Shown here piece by piece: positions 38,563-47,326 of a stretch of 64,000 nucleotides of DNA. Under the pieces are notes generated by a model. That model had not been told where the DNA came from and did not search any database. It was given only the letters and a program-made list of their open reading frames with translations. A program made the translations under genes and the position numbers. This DNA is from Spirosoma montaniterrae (GTDB taxonomy: Bacteria > Bacteroidota > Bacteroidia > Cytophagales > Spirosomataceae). Location: contig NZ_CP014263.1 in assembly GCF_001988955.1 (NCBI RefSeq), positions 2,976,001 through 3,040,000 of the forward strand, read 5' to 3'. Positions within the stretch are counted from its first letter, which is position 1. The number at the start of each line of letters is the position of its first letter.

Positions 38563-41280
38563 ATGAACCGACGTCTCTGGCTTTGGGTGATTGGCCTGGT
38601 CTTACTGGTGGGCGGATGGCTCGGCTACCAGTGGTTGCGCCCGGCATCTGACGAAGCCAGAGCGTTGGTGCCGCCGGGTGCCTTACTCATTCTGACCAGC
38701 GACCATTTGCAGGATACGGTTTCGGCGCAGGCGTTCCGATCAGCCATTTCGCTCCGGCAACTTCCGGTTTTCAACGAAGCCCGACAACGGCTCGACCGAT
38801 TTCTGTATACTACTGCCGACACATCCACCGTTTTGAGCTTCATTAAAGGCAAAAACGTACAGTATTCCCTGCATAACCTATCAAAAAACACGCTCGATTT
38901 TATCTTCTACATTCCCTTCGCCGAGCGCGACCGGGCTTTTCTTAATCGCCTGACAAACCCCGACCCACGCCAGTATCGGGTGCTGAACCACACATTTTCA
39001 GGCGAAAAAATATTTGATCTGGTTGCACGGGGAAATGAACCGGTTGGGTCGTTTATTCTGACCAATAACTATCTGATTGGCAGCGTTTCAGGAATTTTAG
39101 TAGAGAACGTAGCGCGGCACATGCACCAAACGCTACTTCTAAATCGTGAACGGCTCGGAGCTTCATTTGTGCGCAACGACGACGAGTTGGCAGGTGTATC
39201 GGTCCGCCCCAGCGTCATTCAATCGCTGTTTAGTAATGCGGGATCGCTGGTGCGGTTGTTTTTGCCCGAAGAATTGAATCTGCACTTTCGACCGTCGGCC
39301 TCGCCTTCGCACCTGATTGGGTATTCGATTGATAAGATTGGCGGTCGGCGCGACGTTGCTGTCCTCTTCGCCGGCCAATCACCACAACGCATCACGCACG
39401 CTAACCTGATTCCGCAAACGACGGCCACCCTCTATCACATCGGTATCAGCGACGCCGGGCGATTCGGCAAATCGCTGAGCCAGTTGTTAAGTTCAGCGTC
39501 CAGCGATTTTCTGCGTGACCGATTCAGTCAGATTGAATCGGCAACGGGGCCGCTTTATAACGCGCTGGGGTCCGATATTCTGCTCTGTCGGCTCGAATCG
39601 GCAACGGGTTCTGCCCGGCAGGTACTGATTCTGACCGCCCGCGACGGTAAGGAGTTAGCCAACGCTTACCAGCAGGTCGCTTACCGGGCTGGCGCGTCGG
39701 CACCGGCACCACTGAAAACATTTTTGGGCCATAAGACGCTGTTACTCAATGTTCCAGAGTTGCCCGCATCGCTGTTCAGCAGTTTATTTGCGGGTTTCCC
39801 GCAAAGCTGGATTACACAACATGGCTCCTCACTGATTATTGCTAATAGTGAAGAGGTTATGCAGGAATACCTGCAACAGGTACAGCGGAAGGCCGTTTGG
39901 TCTGCCGATGCGCGGCAGGCTGAATTACTGAACGAAACCCTGCGCCCGGCCAACTTCACGGCTTTTGTGCGGCTGAACCGGGCACAAACAACCGTGCCGC
40001 TCACCTGGCCTGCCGCCTGGCAAAATCTGCTCGACCAGCCCGACCCGCTAACAGGAACGCCCGCGCTGGCGAATCTCGAAAATATGGCCTATCAGGCCAG
40101 CTACGGCAACGAAAACATTCAATCGACGGTAGTACTGGGGCGCACCACACGCCGGGCCAGTCAGGCCGTATTGAACAAGGTCTTGTTGCAGAAAAGAACC
40201 GAGTTTAATGCTCCGCTGATTGCTGCGCCCGTGGTAGCAGGGAGTTTAAGCGACGGCACGGCTCAGTTTTATGCCCAGAATAACGCCGGGCAATTTGTGC
40301 TGGTGACACCCGAAGGCGATAAAATTGTACAGGATACGACCGATGGCCCTATTCGTAGTAATGCGCTGGCCGTTGACTTTTTAGACAATGGGCAGCTACA
40401 ATACCTGTTCATGACCGACCGGGCACTCTACATTGCCGACCCAGGTCGAAAACAAGTGCGTTTGCAGTCGATTCGGTTGCCCAAAGGAATAGATCCTTCT
40501 TATCTGGCCCGACCACGCGGTAGTCAACAACGAGCGATTGTAGCCCTGGTGGCACACGCCGACGGGCATATTTACGCCCTTGACCGGCAACGGCGGGCTT
40601 TTGTTCGGATGCTGACAGCTCCGCGAAAAGGCCCGTTGCTGCTACCGTTTCAGGTGATGGCAACGCCAGCAGGTATGGACGTTCTGGCGGTTCAGGCCGA
40701 TGGTACGCTCAATTATTGGAACGAAAACGGTAAGCAGAAACCCCTTTTTCCGAGTCGCATCGAACGACAAAACGAAGAACAAGTCGAAATTCGCTTCGCC
40801 GGTCCGGCTCTATTACCGCCCGGCAAACCATTTATTCAGACTATTACCGACGAAGGGGAGCTACTATCCATTAATACCAACGGTCTGATTGCCAAGCGAA
40901 CACAACTCTATCGCCCGGTTCAGAATGGCGAGTTCCGGCTGTTTCCCGATGAGGAGCAGACCAACTGGCTATTGCTCCGAAATACAGATACTGAAGTGGC
41001 CGTGCTGGACCAGCAGGGTCAACGGCGGTTTGAGGTACGGGCATTGCAATCGGGTCGCAACAACGTTCGGTATCACCGGCTCGGCGCGGGTGTCGAACTC
41101 ATCAGCGTCAAATCGGGCGGATACACTACCTTGTACGACCTGAACGGGCGCGTTGTTGGCGACCGGCCCATTCCGAGCGACTTTCCGGTGGCGGTGCAGT
41201 TCGACGAACGCACGAACGAATTATATGTACTAAGCGGAGCCAAACAAGCCGTGCAACTGTTTAGCATCCGACTTCGGTAG
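38563..41280 (+). CDS. Membrane-anchored protein with propeller-like C-terminal half, function unknown
   Basis: A 905-residue protein starting at 38563 (MNRRLWLWVIGLVLLVGGWL), which gives an N-terminal membrane anchor; the longer frame begins within the repeat upstream and is rejected. Residues about 35-560 are a mixed alpha/beta region (PPGALLILTSDHLQDTVS...) that may belong to the DUF3352 group, though this is uncertain. From about 580 there are short repeated beta units (NGQLQYLFMTDRALYIADP, ADGHIYALDRQRRAFVRM, AVLDQQGQRRFEV), as in WD40/PQQ propellers. It would sit in the periplasm. Its place between glycan genes and an SGNH protein suggests a structural or assembly role. Confidence 0.65.
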   Translation: MNRRLWLWVIGLVLLVGGWLGYQWLRPASDEARALVPPGALLILTSDHLQDTVSAQAFRSAISLRQLPVFNEARQRLDRFLYTTADTSTVLSFIKGKNVQYSLHNLSKNTLDFIFYIPFAERDRAFLNRLTNPDPRQYRVLNHTFSGEKIFDLVARGNEPVGSFILTNNYLIGSVSGILVENVARHMHQTLLLNRERLGASFVRNDDELAGVSVRPSVIQSLFSNAGSLVRLFLPEELNLHFRPSASPSHLIGYSIDKIGGRRDVAVLFAGQSPQRITHANLIPQTTATLYHIGISDAGRFGKSLSQLLSSASSDFLRDRFSQIESATGPLYNALGSDILLCRLESATGSARQVLILTARDGKELANAYQQVAYRAGASAPAPLKTFLGHKTLLLNVPELPASLFSSLFAGFPQSWITQHGSSLIIANSEEVMQEYLQQVQRKAVWSADARQAELLNETLRPANFTAFVRLNRAQTTVPLTWPAAWQNLLDQPDPLTGTPALANLENMAYQASYGNENIQSTVVLGRTTRRASQAVLNKVLLQKRTEFNAPLIAAPVVAGSLSDGTAQFYAQNNAGQFVLVTPEGDKIVQDTTDGPIRSNALAVDFLDNGQLQYLFMTDRALYIADPGRKQVRLQSIRLPKGIDPSYLARPRGSQQRAIVALVAHADGHIYALDRQRRAFVRMLTAPRKGPLLLPFQVMATPAGMDVLAVQADGTLNYWNENGKQKPLFPSRIERQNEEQVEIRFAGPALLPPGKPFIQTITDEGELLSINTNGLIAKRTQLYRPVQNGEFRLFPDEEQTNWLLLRNTDTEVAVLDQQGQRRFEVRALQSGRNNVRYHRLGAGVELISVKSGGYTTLYDLNGRVVGDRPIPSDFPVAVQFDERTNELYVLSGAKQAVQLFSIRLR

Positions 41281-41291
41281 TTTAATCAAAA

Positions 41292-42293
41292 ATGATGCGC
41301 TATTTACGCTACACTATCCTGTTAATTGCCAGCGTATTTTGGGCGGCTGGGCTGTCGGGTACGGTTTCGCACTGGCTCTATGAGCAGGGCGTTATTGCCG
41401 ACGATTATCGCTACGGCGACCTATACCGGCTGTCGGCTCTGCCGCAGTTCAAACAACCGCAGCCCACCTGCCCGGCCTCTAACCGCGCCAGCGATACAGC
41501 AGCAACGCACCTGTATCTGCTTGGCGATAGTTTCACCGAACCCGAGCGCATTAGCCGCAACGATTTCAGCGTCAGCCATTTTCAGCGGATAAAGTGGGAT
41601 TTTCCGCAGCGTGTGCAGTTAGACTCAACGCGACGAAACGTGCTGCTGATTGAGTCGGTGGAGCGGCACCTGCGCGAACACCTGTCGCGGCCCGTGCGTG
41701 AGGTGATGATTGAAACCGATACTACCCAAACGCCAACTGAGCCGTTGGCCTGGTATCAGCGTGTTTATCATGATTTTCACCGCGAAGACGTGGAAGAGCG
41801 GCTCGAATCGGCTCTGTTTAGTCAGGATTGGGCGTTCTGGTTCAAAGAAAAAAAAGCCAGCCTGACACAAGGCTGGTTCGACCGGGTTAGCACGGGCGTG
41901 AGCGTATCGCGCAACAGGCAAGCCATTTTCCTGCATTCCGATGCCGATTCATCCGTGATGCAGTCGTCGTTTTCGCCCCTTACCAACCGCGACGTCGATG
42001 CCGTTGTCGATAGCCTGAACGCCACCGCAGCTTACTACCGGCAAGCAGGGTTCGATGCCGTTTATCTGAGTATTATCCCCAACAAAATCAGCATCTTAGA
42101 GTCAGAGCGGGGTTCCTATAACCGCCTGATTGAGCGGGTTCAGCAACATCCGCGCTTACAGGTTCCGGTTGTTAACGTGTATGATGCCTACCGCCAAAAT
42201 CCCCAATCGTCGTACCTGAAAGGCGACACCCACTGGACCTGCGAGGGCCGGGCAACGTGGCTGGCATTAGTCAGACAAAAACTTGGCGTTTAA
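41292..42293 (+). CDS. SGNH-hydrolase/AlgX-AlgJ-like protein
   Basis: The protein has 333 residues with an N-terminal hydrophobic signal or anchor (YTILLIASVFWAAGLSG). The SGNH features are YLLGDSFTEP (catalytic-type Ser) near residue 76 and YLKGDTHWTCEG (Asp-x-His) near the C-terminus, the arrangement of AlgX/AlgJ polysaccharide O-acetyltransferases. With the membrane acyltransferase at 34866 it may acetylate the glycan in the periplasm. It starts 11 nt after the previous gene, so the two are probably co-transcribed. Its stop overlaps the stop of the convergent gene at 42290. Confidence 0.75.
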   Translation: MMRYLRYTILLIASVFWAAGLSGTVSHWLYEQGVIADDYRYGDLYRLSALPQFKQPQPTCPASNRASDTAATHLYLLGDSFTEPERISRNDFSVSHFQRIKWDFPQRVQLDSTRRNVLLIESVERHLREHLSRPVREVMIETDTTQTPTEPLAWYQRVYHDFHREDVEERLESALFSQDWAFWFKEKKASLTQGWFDRVSTGVSVSRNRQAIFLHSDADSSVMQSSFSPLTNRDVDAVVDSLNATAAYYRQAGFDAVYLSIIPNKISILESERGSYNRLIERVQQHPRLQVPVVNVYDAYRQNPQSSYLKGDTHWTCEGRATWLALVRQKLGV

Positions 42294-42685
42294 GCCGCCA
42301 GCACGGCCTGCGTTCGCATGTTTCGTACTACCTCGTCGCAGTTGGCGCAGGCAAGTTTCCCCTGCTGATGAAACCAGCGGCAGCGATCACGAATGGCACA
42401 GGCAACGAGCGGGACATCGGCCTTGCGGTTCATGGCTTCCACGATTTTACCGACCAAACCGCAACCCGTTCCTTCGCCGGTCCAGTGGCCGCAGCCGTTT
42501 TTAGCGCAGTTGCTGGCAAATCGAAACCGCTCCTCCGGGGCACGTCCGCGCCGGGCTGTTTCCACAAAGGTCTGGTCGATAACAATCGATTCATCGAGGT
42601 ATTCAATGTGGCCCGATTCATTCTGAATGCCGAAGAGTTCGGCACCGGGCTTAGCAATAGAACTGGGGCAGAGCAGCGAAGCCAT
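42290..42685 (-). CDS. Cys-rich small protein of unknown function
   Basis: A 131-residue protein with eight Cys at positions 6, 60, 65, 75, 96, 102, 113 and 116. The spacing CAKNGCGHW, GCGL, CAIRDRCRWFHQQG and ACANC suggests metal or iron-sulfur binding. No family is recognised with confidence. It has no signal peptide or membrane segment. It follows the proline-rich peptide gene at 42759 on the same strand, separated by a perfect hairpin, so it may be part of the peptide locus or simply flank it. Confidence 0.6.
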   Translation of the reverse strand: MASLLCPSSIAKPGAELFGIQNESGHIEYLDESIVIDQTFVETARRGRAPEERFRFASNCAKNGCGHWTGEGTGCGLVGKIVEAMNRKADVPLVACAIRDRCRWFHQQGKLACANCDEVVRNMRTQAVLAA

Positions 42686-42708
42686 ACGGATAGGTAGTTA
42701 ACGTGAGC

Positions 42709-42751
42709 GGTTTGACATTGGCAGTGTTTCATATCCTGCCAATGTCAAACC
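42709..42751 (-). terminator. Perfect 16-bp hairpin between the proline-rich peptide gene and the Cys-rich gene
   Basis: GGTTTGACATTGGCAG (42709-42724) is exactly complementary to CTGCCAATGTCAAACC (42736-42751), with an 11-nt loop. It lies just after the stop of the peptide gene. There is no T-run after the stem on either strand, so it may be an attenuator or an RNA-stabilising 3' end rather than a classical terminator. Confidence 0.6.
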
Positions 42752-42758
42752 TTGTGTG

Positions 42759-43010
42759 TTATTTGGTCAGCAAATCAGTTCCGGGGAATGGCTCACGGGG
42801 CGGCAGCATACCGGCAATGGGCGGAATCAGGATGGGCGTGGGCCATCGGCTGACCTCGAACGGTAACGATTTCCCTCCATCGATAGCAGCCTGTGCCTCG
42901 GCGGTTAGCTGGCCGTTTTCGTCGATTTGCGCCAGTGCTCTCATCAGTTCTTCGCGGCTGGCAGATTTACCCTTCAGGGCGTTGATTTTGTCGATAATAC
43001 GTTTTTCCAT
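42759..43010 (-). CDS. Double-glycine peptide with proline-rich core
   Basis: An 83-residue precursor candidate. The first 46 residues are a charged helical leader ending QLTAEAQAAIDGG; the Leu at -12 and GG at -2/-1 match a C39-type cleavage site, although Ala and Gln stand where Glu and Leu are usual. The 37-residue core is rich in Pro (SRWPTPILIPPIAG, MLPPREPFPG) and has no Cys. Its promoter (43052-43117) has the same architecture as the export operon. It should be cleaved and exported by the transporter at 45026. A role as a proline-rich antimicrobial or signal is inferred. Confidence 0.75.
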   Translation of the reverse strand: MEKRIIDKINALKGKSASREELMRALAQIDENGQLTAEAQAAIDGGKSLPFEVSRWPTPILIPPIAGMLPPREPFPGTDLLTK

Positions 43011-43051
43011 GACTACTAATAGATTGTGTTAGTTGTAAATTGATTTCGTAT

Positions 43052-43117
43052 CAAAATTCTGGCAATACGCTTCAAATAGCTATAACTAAGGGTTTTAGTG
43101 TAGTCAGTTGGGTTATA
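43052..43117 (-). promoter_or_regulatory. Promoter with paired direct repeats, copy for the 83-residue peptide
   Basis: On the minus strand a -7 box GAATTTTG (43052-43059) is preceded at fixed distance by two repeats. Read on the plus strand, GTTTTA is at 43092-43097 and GTTATA at 43112-43117, 20 bp apart. The -33 element is weak here (GTTATAGC at 43079-43086). The predicted transcript start is about 35 nt before the ATG at 43010. Four other copies in the locus have identical spacing. Confidence 0.65.
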
Positions 43118-43119
43118 GT

Positions 43120-43563
43120 TTATGCGTGGACACACACGATTTGCTCGTAAGCAGCACCCGCCAGCAGACGAACCCGCCGAATAAACTGCCCGGCCTCCGG
43201 TTGTTGCACGTCCACGCCCTCAAACACACCTTCTAAGAGCAGCATGGCCGATGGCGACAGCGTTTCTAACGAATGAATGTACCGGTTGGGGTCGTGTAAC
43301 AAACGAGCGCGAACCAGTAGATAACCCACTGCCCGAACCGGCCTGGTCAGCATCGATAGCAGCGTCAGCATATCGGTTAACGTAGCCGCGCCTGGCAGCA
43401 GCAACAAAGCCAGTCGGTCGCGCTCTTCGAGGAGTCGCCGGTAGTCGTGAGCCTGCCGACGGCGGTTTAAGGTATTCAATCGATTAGTGAGACTCTCCAC
43501 ACGGGGCCGGAGCCACGCCAGTTCAGCCTGAACCGGGGAGTTAAGCAAGTCGTTTGGTAGCAT
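43120..43563 (-). CDS. Hypothetical protein linked to the export operon
   Basis: A 147-residue protein starting 11 nt after the TolC gene stop, so probably co-transcribed with HlyD, ABC and TolC. It is Leu/Arg-rich and largely helical (RPRVESLTNRLNTLNRRRQ may form a coiled coil), with no signal peptide and no recognised domain. Context suggests an accessory or immunity role in the peptide system, but there is no direct evidence. Confidence 0.6.
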   Translation of the reverse strand: MLPNDLLNSPVQAELAWLRPRVESLTNRLNTLNRRRQAHDYRRLLEERDRLALLLLPGAATLTDMLTLLSMLTRPVRAVGYLLVRARLLHDPNRYIHSLETLSPSAMLLLEGVFEGVDVQQPEAGQFIRRVRLLAGAAYEQIVCVHA

Positions 43564-43574
43564 GACGTAACGAT

Positions 43575-45029
43575 TTACAGGGTTCCGTTTCGGTAAAATT
43601 CAGCTACTTTAGCCCGCAACAGGGTTTCGTAACGCGCCTGAATCAGGTTGACCGATGCGCGGTCGAGGTTGCTTTTGGCGAGGTTATAATCTACGGCGTT
43701 GAGCAGCCCCGCGTTGTATCGGGCTTCGGCAGCTTTGTACGACTGTTGTAGCACCGTTACCTGTTGGTCAAGTGCTACGTAGCGATCATACGCATTTTGC
43801 CAGGCCGTTACGGCCTGATCGACAGCCTGCCGCAACGTTCGCCGAACGTCTTCGCCCTGCGATTCGGCCAACTGCTGTTGCAAACGGGCATTTGTTGTCC
43901 GATAGCGCACCTGAAAACCATTCAGGATCGGTACGCGAACGCTAAAGCCAATGGCTTTGAACTGGTTGTTATCCAATTGCCGGAAATAATTGATTCGCTC
44001 CTGCGACGACACCGGCGACAGCATCCGCACCGGATACACCTGTTCGCCCACCGTAACGAAGGCCGACGTAGGCTGCTCTACCAATTCATTACCCATCATG
44101 ACCTGCCGGGCCGCACTCGAAAAAGCTGTTCCCCAGTTTGCCAGCAGCGACACGGTGGGGTAGGCCAATCCCCGGGCGATATCGACACCTTTCTGAGCCG
44201 CTTTTGTGCGCAAATCTGCTGCCAGCACGTCGGGCATGATGGAACGAGCCTGCTCATAGAGCATGTGTGCATTCACACTGGCGGGGTTGGCAAGCCGGGC
44301 GGTGTGCTGCGGATCGGTTTCTAAGCGGGCTACCGCGAGCAACGTACCCGATGGCAGGTTCAATGCCTGGAGCAGCGCGAGATGGGCCGTGTTCAGGTTC
44401 GTTTGTGCCTGCACCCGCTGCATGTCGTCGTTGGCTAACTGGCTACGGGCGTCATAGAGGTTGTAGGGCGATACCGTACCGGCTTTTACCAATTTCTCCA
44501 TTCGCTCAACCTGCGCCCGCGCCACACTCACCTGAACTTCACTGGCGGCCAGCATATCCTGCGCCGACAACACCTGCAAATACGCGAGCAGGGTATTGAG
44601 CGTCACGTTATTCCGCGTGGCGTCGGCATCGTGCTGACTGGCGCGGGCCAGCAGGTTTTGCTGATCAAGGGTATGTTTTAGCTGAAAACCATTGAATACC
44701 ACCCAGTTCAGGTTCAGGCCGGCGTTGTTGGTCGTAATCCGATTGTTAACAATACCGTTGGTAAACGGGTCAACGTTGCGACCAAAGTTCAGTGCCTGAT
44801 TCGATACGCCCAGCAGCGTTGGCAACTGGCTCCGGCGTGTTTGTTCTACCGAGTTATCGGCAATTTGTTTTTGCAGATCGGCCTGCCGAACCACCGGTTG
44901 ATTTTGCAACGCCAGCGTAATACACTGCTCCAGCGTGACGGTCATAGCCGCCGGAAATGTGGTTGATGATTGCGCTCGAACCAGCCCCGCCAGTCCCAGC
45001 GCAGCGATGCATAGAAACGTCGTTTTCAT
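43575..45029 (-). CDS. TolC-family outer-membrane efflux protein
   Basis: The outer-membrane channel of a type I secretion system, 484 residues from the ATG at 45029 (MKTTFLCIAALGLAGL), with a signal peptide ending LVRAQS. A longer upstream frame is rejected because it runs through the ABC transporter gene. The TolC repeats are visible (LTLEQCITLALQNQPVVRQA and, later, RTLRQAVDQAVTAWQNAYDR and YNAGLLNAVDYNLAKSNLD). The ATG overlaps the TGA of the transporter gene (ATGA), indicating translational coupling. It should form a channel with the HlyD adaptor and C39-ABC exporter. Confidence 0.95.
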   Translation of the reverse strand: MKTTFLCIAALGLAGLVRAQSSTTFPAAMTVTLEQCITLALQNQPVVRQADLQKQIADNSVEQTRRSQLPTLLGVSNQALNFGRNVDPFTNGIVNNRITTNNAGLNLNWVVFNGFQLKHTLDQQNLLARASQHDADATRNNVTLNTLLAYLQVLSAQDMLAASEVQVSVARAQVERMEKLVKAGTVSPYNLYDARSQLANDDMQRVQAQTNLNTAHLALLQALNLPSGTLLAVARLETDPQHTARLANPASVNAHMLYEQARSIMPDVLAADLRTKAAQKGVDIARGLAYPTVSLLANWGTAFSSAARQVMMGNELVEQPTSAFVTVGEQVYPVRMLSPVSSQERINYFRQLDNNQFKAIGFSVRVPILNGFQVRYRTTNARLQQQLAESQGEDVRRTLRQAVDQAVTAWQNAYDRYVALDQQVTVLQQSYKAAEARYNAGLLNAVDYNLAKSNLDRASVNLIQARYETLLRAKVAEFYRNGTL

Positions 45030-47290
45030 GCTGTTAGTTGGGTTTCGGTCGTGTTGACTGCGTGAGGGAGTATGTCGCCATTGGCACTGATTTGCAGCAG
45101 GTCGATGGGCGCAGCCGGAGCAAGCGGGTGAACCGCCGTAAGCGGCATCTGCGAAGCCCACAGCCGGAAGTAGGCTCCCTGTAGGGCCATGAGCGCGAAA
45201 TGAGCACCTTCTTCAATTACTTTGCCCTGATCGACTACCACAATTTTATCGGCGTTCATGACCGTACTAAGCCGGTGAGCAATCAGAATAACGGTTTTGT
45301 TCTGTTCGCGCAGATGCCGGATGGTTTCCTGTACGCACTGTTCCGAAATGGAATCGAGCGACGACGTAGCCTCGTCTAAGATCAGAATATCAGGGTTTTG
45401 GTACAACGCCCGCGCAATGGCAATCCGTTGCTTCTGGCCACCCGACAAACTGGCTCCGTTTTCGCCGAGGTACGTATGGAATCCGTTGGGCAGCTTTTCG
45501 ATAAACTCCGTGATGCCGAGCCGCTGGCAGATGGCCATAATCTGCTCCATATCAGGTTGATATACCCCTACGGCAATGTTATCGATGACATCACCGGCGA
45601 AGAGATCTATCTTCTGCGGCACTACGCTCACCCGTCGCCGGAGACTGTCGTTACTGATGTGCTTGATGTCGTAGTCGCCAATGTGAATGCTGCCATGTTG
45701 CAGCGGATAGAGGTTTTGTAGCAACGACAGCAGCGTTGATTTACCGGAGCCACTCTCGCCCACTACCGCTGTAATTTTACCCTTTGGCACGGTTAGGTTC
45801 AGGTGGTCGAACACCTGCGTGCGGCTTCCGTAGCGGAACGATACGCCGTTGAACCGGATGTCGCCAATCATGTCTGAGCGCAGTTCAATCTTATTCTCGG
45901 TCTGTTCGCGTTCGAGGTCCATGATTTCAAACAGGCGGTCGGCGGCAATGAGCGCGTCCTGCACGGTGCGGTTCATGCCAATCAATTCGCTGGCGGGACC
46001 GGTGAAATACCCAATCAGGGCGTAAAACGACATCAGTTCGCCCGGCGTAATCTGATTATCAATAACATAGCCCGCTCCTACCCACAGCAGAATAATCGTA
46101 AACAGGCGCGACACAATCTCCGTCGCGTTGCCCGACCAGATGGAGTTGCGGGCCGAGTTGAAAATCGTTCGCAGCAGTTTAACAAAGCGGGTTTCGGTTT
46201 TGATGTTGGCAAACGATTCCAGCCCAAACCGCTTAATCGTTCCTACGGCGTTGAGCGATTCGACCAATTGCGACTCCAGTTCGGCGGAATCTTCCATCAG
46301 AATCCGCTGGTATTTTTTGTTCAGCCGGTTCACGAGGTAATAGATAATCCCGTAGAACGGAATCACGGCCAGCATAATCAGAGCCAGTTTCCAGTCGTAG
46401 GTAAACATCATACCGAACGAAAACAGTACGATGAACACATTGACAACCAGCCCCGTAGCGGCATCGTTGATAAACGCCCGAATCTTCACGGCGTCGTTGA
46501 TGCGCGAGATGATTTCGCCCACGCGCATGGTGTCGAAAAACTGCTGCGGCAGTTTCATCAGGTGTTTGTAATACCCCAGAATCAGCCGGGCGTCGATCTG
46601 CTGCCCCGTTTTCAGCGCGAACATACTTTTGACCGTGCCGATAAACAGTTGCAAGAGCAGAATCAGAATCATCGTCACGCTGAGCAGGTTGAGCAGATTG
46701 CGGTTGCCCTCCACGATGACGTTATCCACGATTTTCTGCACGTAAATCGAAGTCGATAGCCCCAGCACGGTGTAAATGAGTGCCCCAAACAGGGCTTGCA
46801 GCATCACGCTCCGGTGCGGCAAAACTAATTGCCAGAACCGTTGCAGGGCAGATACCTTCTGATTTCCGGTCTGAAACTCGGCGTCGGGCAGCAGCAGAAT
46901 CAGTACGCCCGTCCAGATTTTCTGAAACTCTTCGTGGCTGTATTTCACGAACTTACCCGGCCCAGGGTCCATCACTACTACGTGCTTCGGCGTAACGTCG
47001 TAGATAACCACGAAGTGCTGCAACACGTCTTTTACGATAACATGGGCAATGGCCGGTTTTGGTATTTTGGTCAGACTCTCGAACGTGCCACGCACACCTT
47101 TGGCTTGAAAACCCAGCCGTTGGGCCGCTTCAATCATGCCCAGCACGTTGGTGCCTTTCTGGTCGGTGCTCGCCATTTGCCGGATGCGGGCAATGGGCAT
47201 CAGCAGTTTATAATGAGCCGCTATCGACGCTAAGCAGGCCGCTCCGCAGTCGGTTATATCGTGTTGCTTAACAATAGTTTTCTTCTTCAT
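45026..47290 (-). CDS. Peptidase-containing (C39) ABC transporter for double-glycine peptides
   Basis: This transporter of 754 residues cleaves leaders and exports the cores. The N-terminal C39 peptidase has the catalytic Cys15 in DITDCGAACL, His92 in LQHFVVIYDV and Asp108 in VVVMDPG. A six-helix membrane domain follows (about 165-440) and then the ATPase with Walker A GESGSGKST, the signature LSGGQKQR and Walker B ILILDEATSS. The protein is complete, which fits processing of the seven GG-leader peptides in this locus. The HlyD gene is 36 nt upstream and TolC overlaps its stop. Confidence 0.97.
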   Translation of the reverse strand: MKKKTIVKQHDITDCGAACLASIAAHYKLLMPIARIRQMASTDQKGTNVLGMIEAAQRLGFQAKGVRGTFESLTKIPKPAIAHVIVKDVLQHFVVIYDVTPKHVVVMDPGPGKFVKYSHEEFQKIWTGVLILLLPDAEFQTGNQKVSALQRFWQLVLPHRSVMLQALFGALIYTVLGLSTSIYVQKIVDNVIVEGNRNLLNLLSVTMILILLLQLFIGTVKSMFALKTGQQIDARLILGYYKHLMKLPQQFFDTMRVGEIISRINDAVKIRAFINDAATGLVVNVFIVLFSFGMMFTYDWKLALIMLAVIPFYGIIYYLVNRLNKKYQRILMEDSAELESQLVESLNAVGTIKRFGLESFANIKTETRFVKLLRTIFNSARNSIWSGNATEIVSRLFTIILLWVGAGYVIDNQITPGELMSFYALIGYFTGPASELIGMNRTVQDALIAADRLFEIMDLEREQTENKIELRSDMIGDIRFNGVSFRYGSRTQVFDHLNLTVPKGKITAVVGESGSGKSTLLSLLQNLYPLQHGSIHIGDYDIKHISNDSLRRRVSVVPQKIDLFAGDVIDNIAVGVYQPDMEQIMAICQRLGITEFIEKLPNGFHTYLGENGASLSGGQKQRIAIARALYQNPDILILDEATSSLDSISEQCVQETIRHLREQNKTVILIAHRLSTVMNADKIVVVDQGKVIEEGAHFALMALQGAYFRLWASQMPLTAVHPLAPAAPIDLLQISANGDILPHAVNTTETQLTA

Positions 47291-47326
47291 GGCTGATAAT
47301 AGGGCGATTGTATGGAGTTGGGTAGT

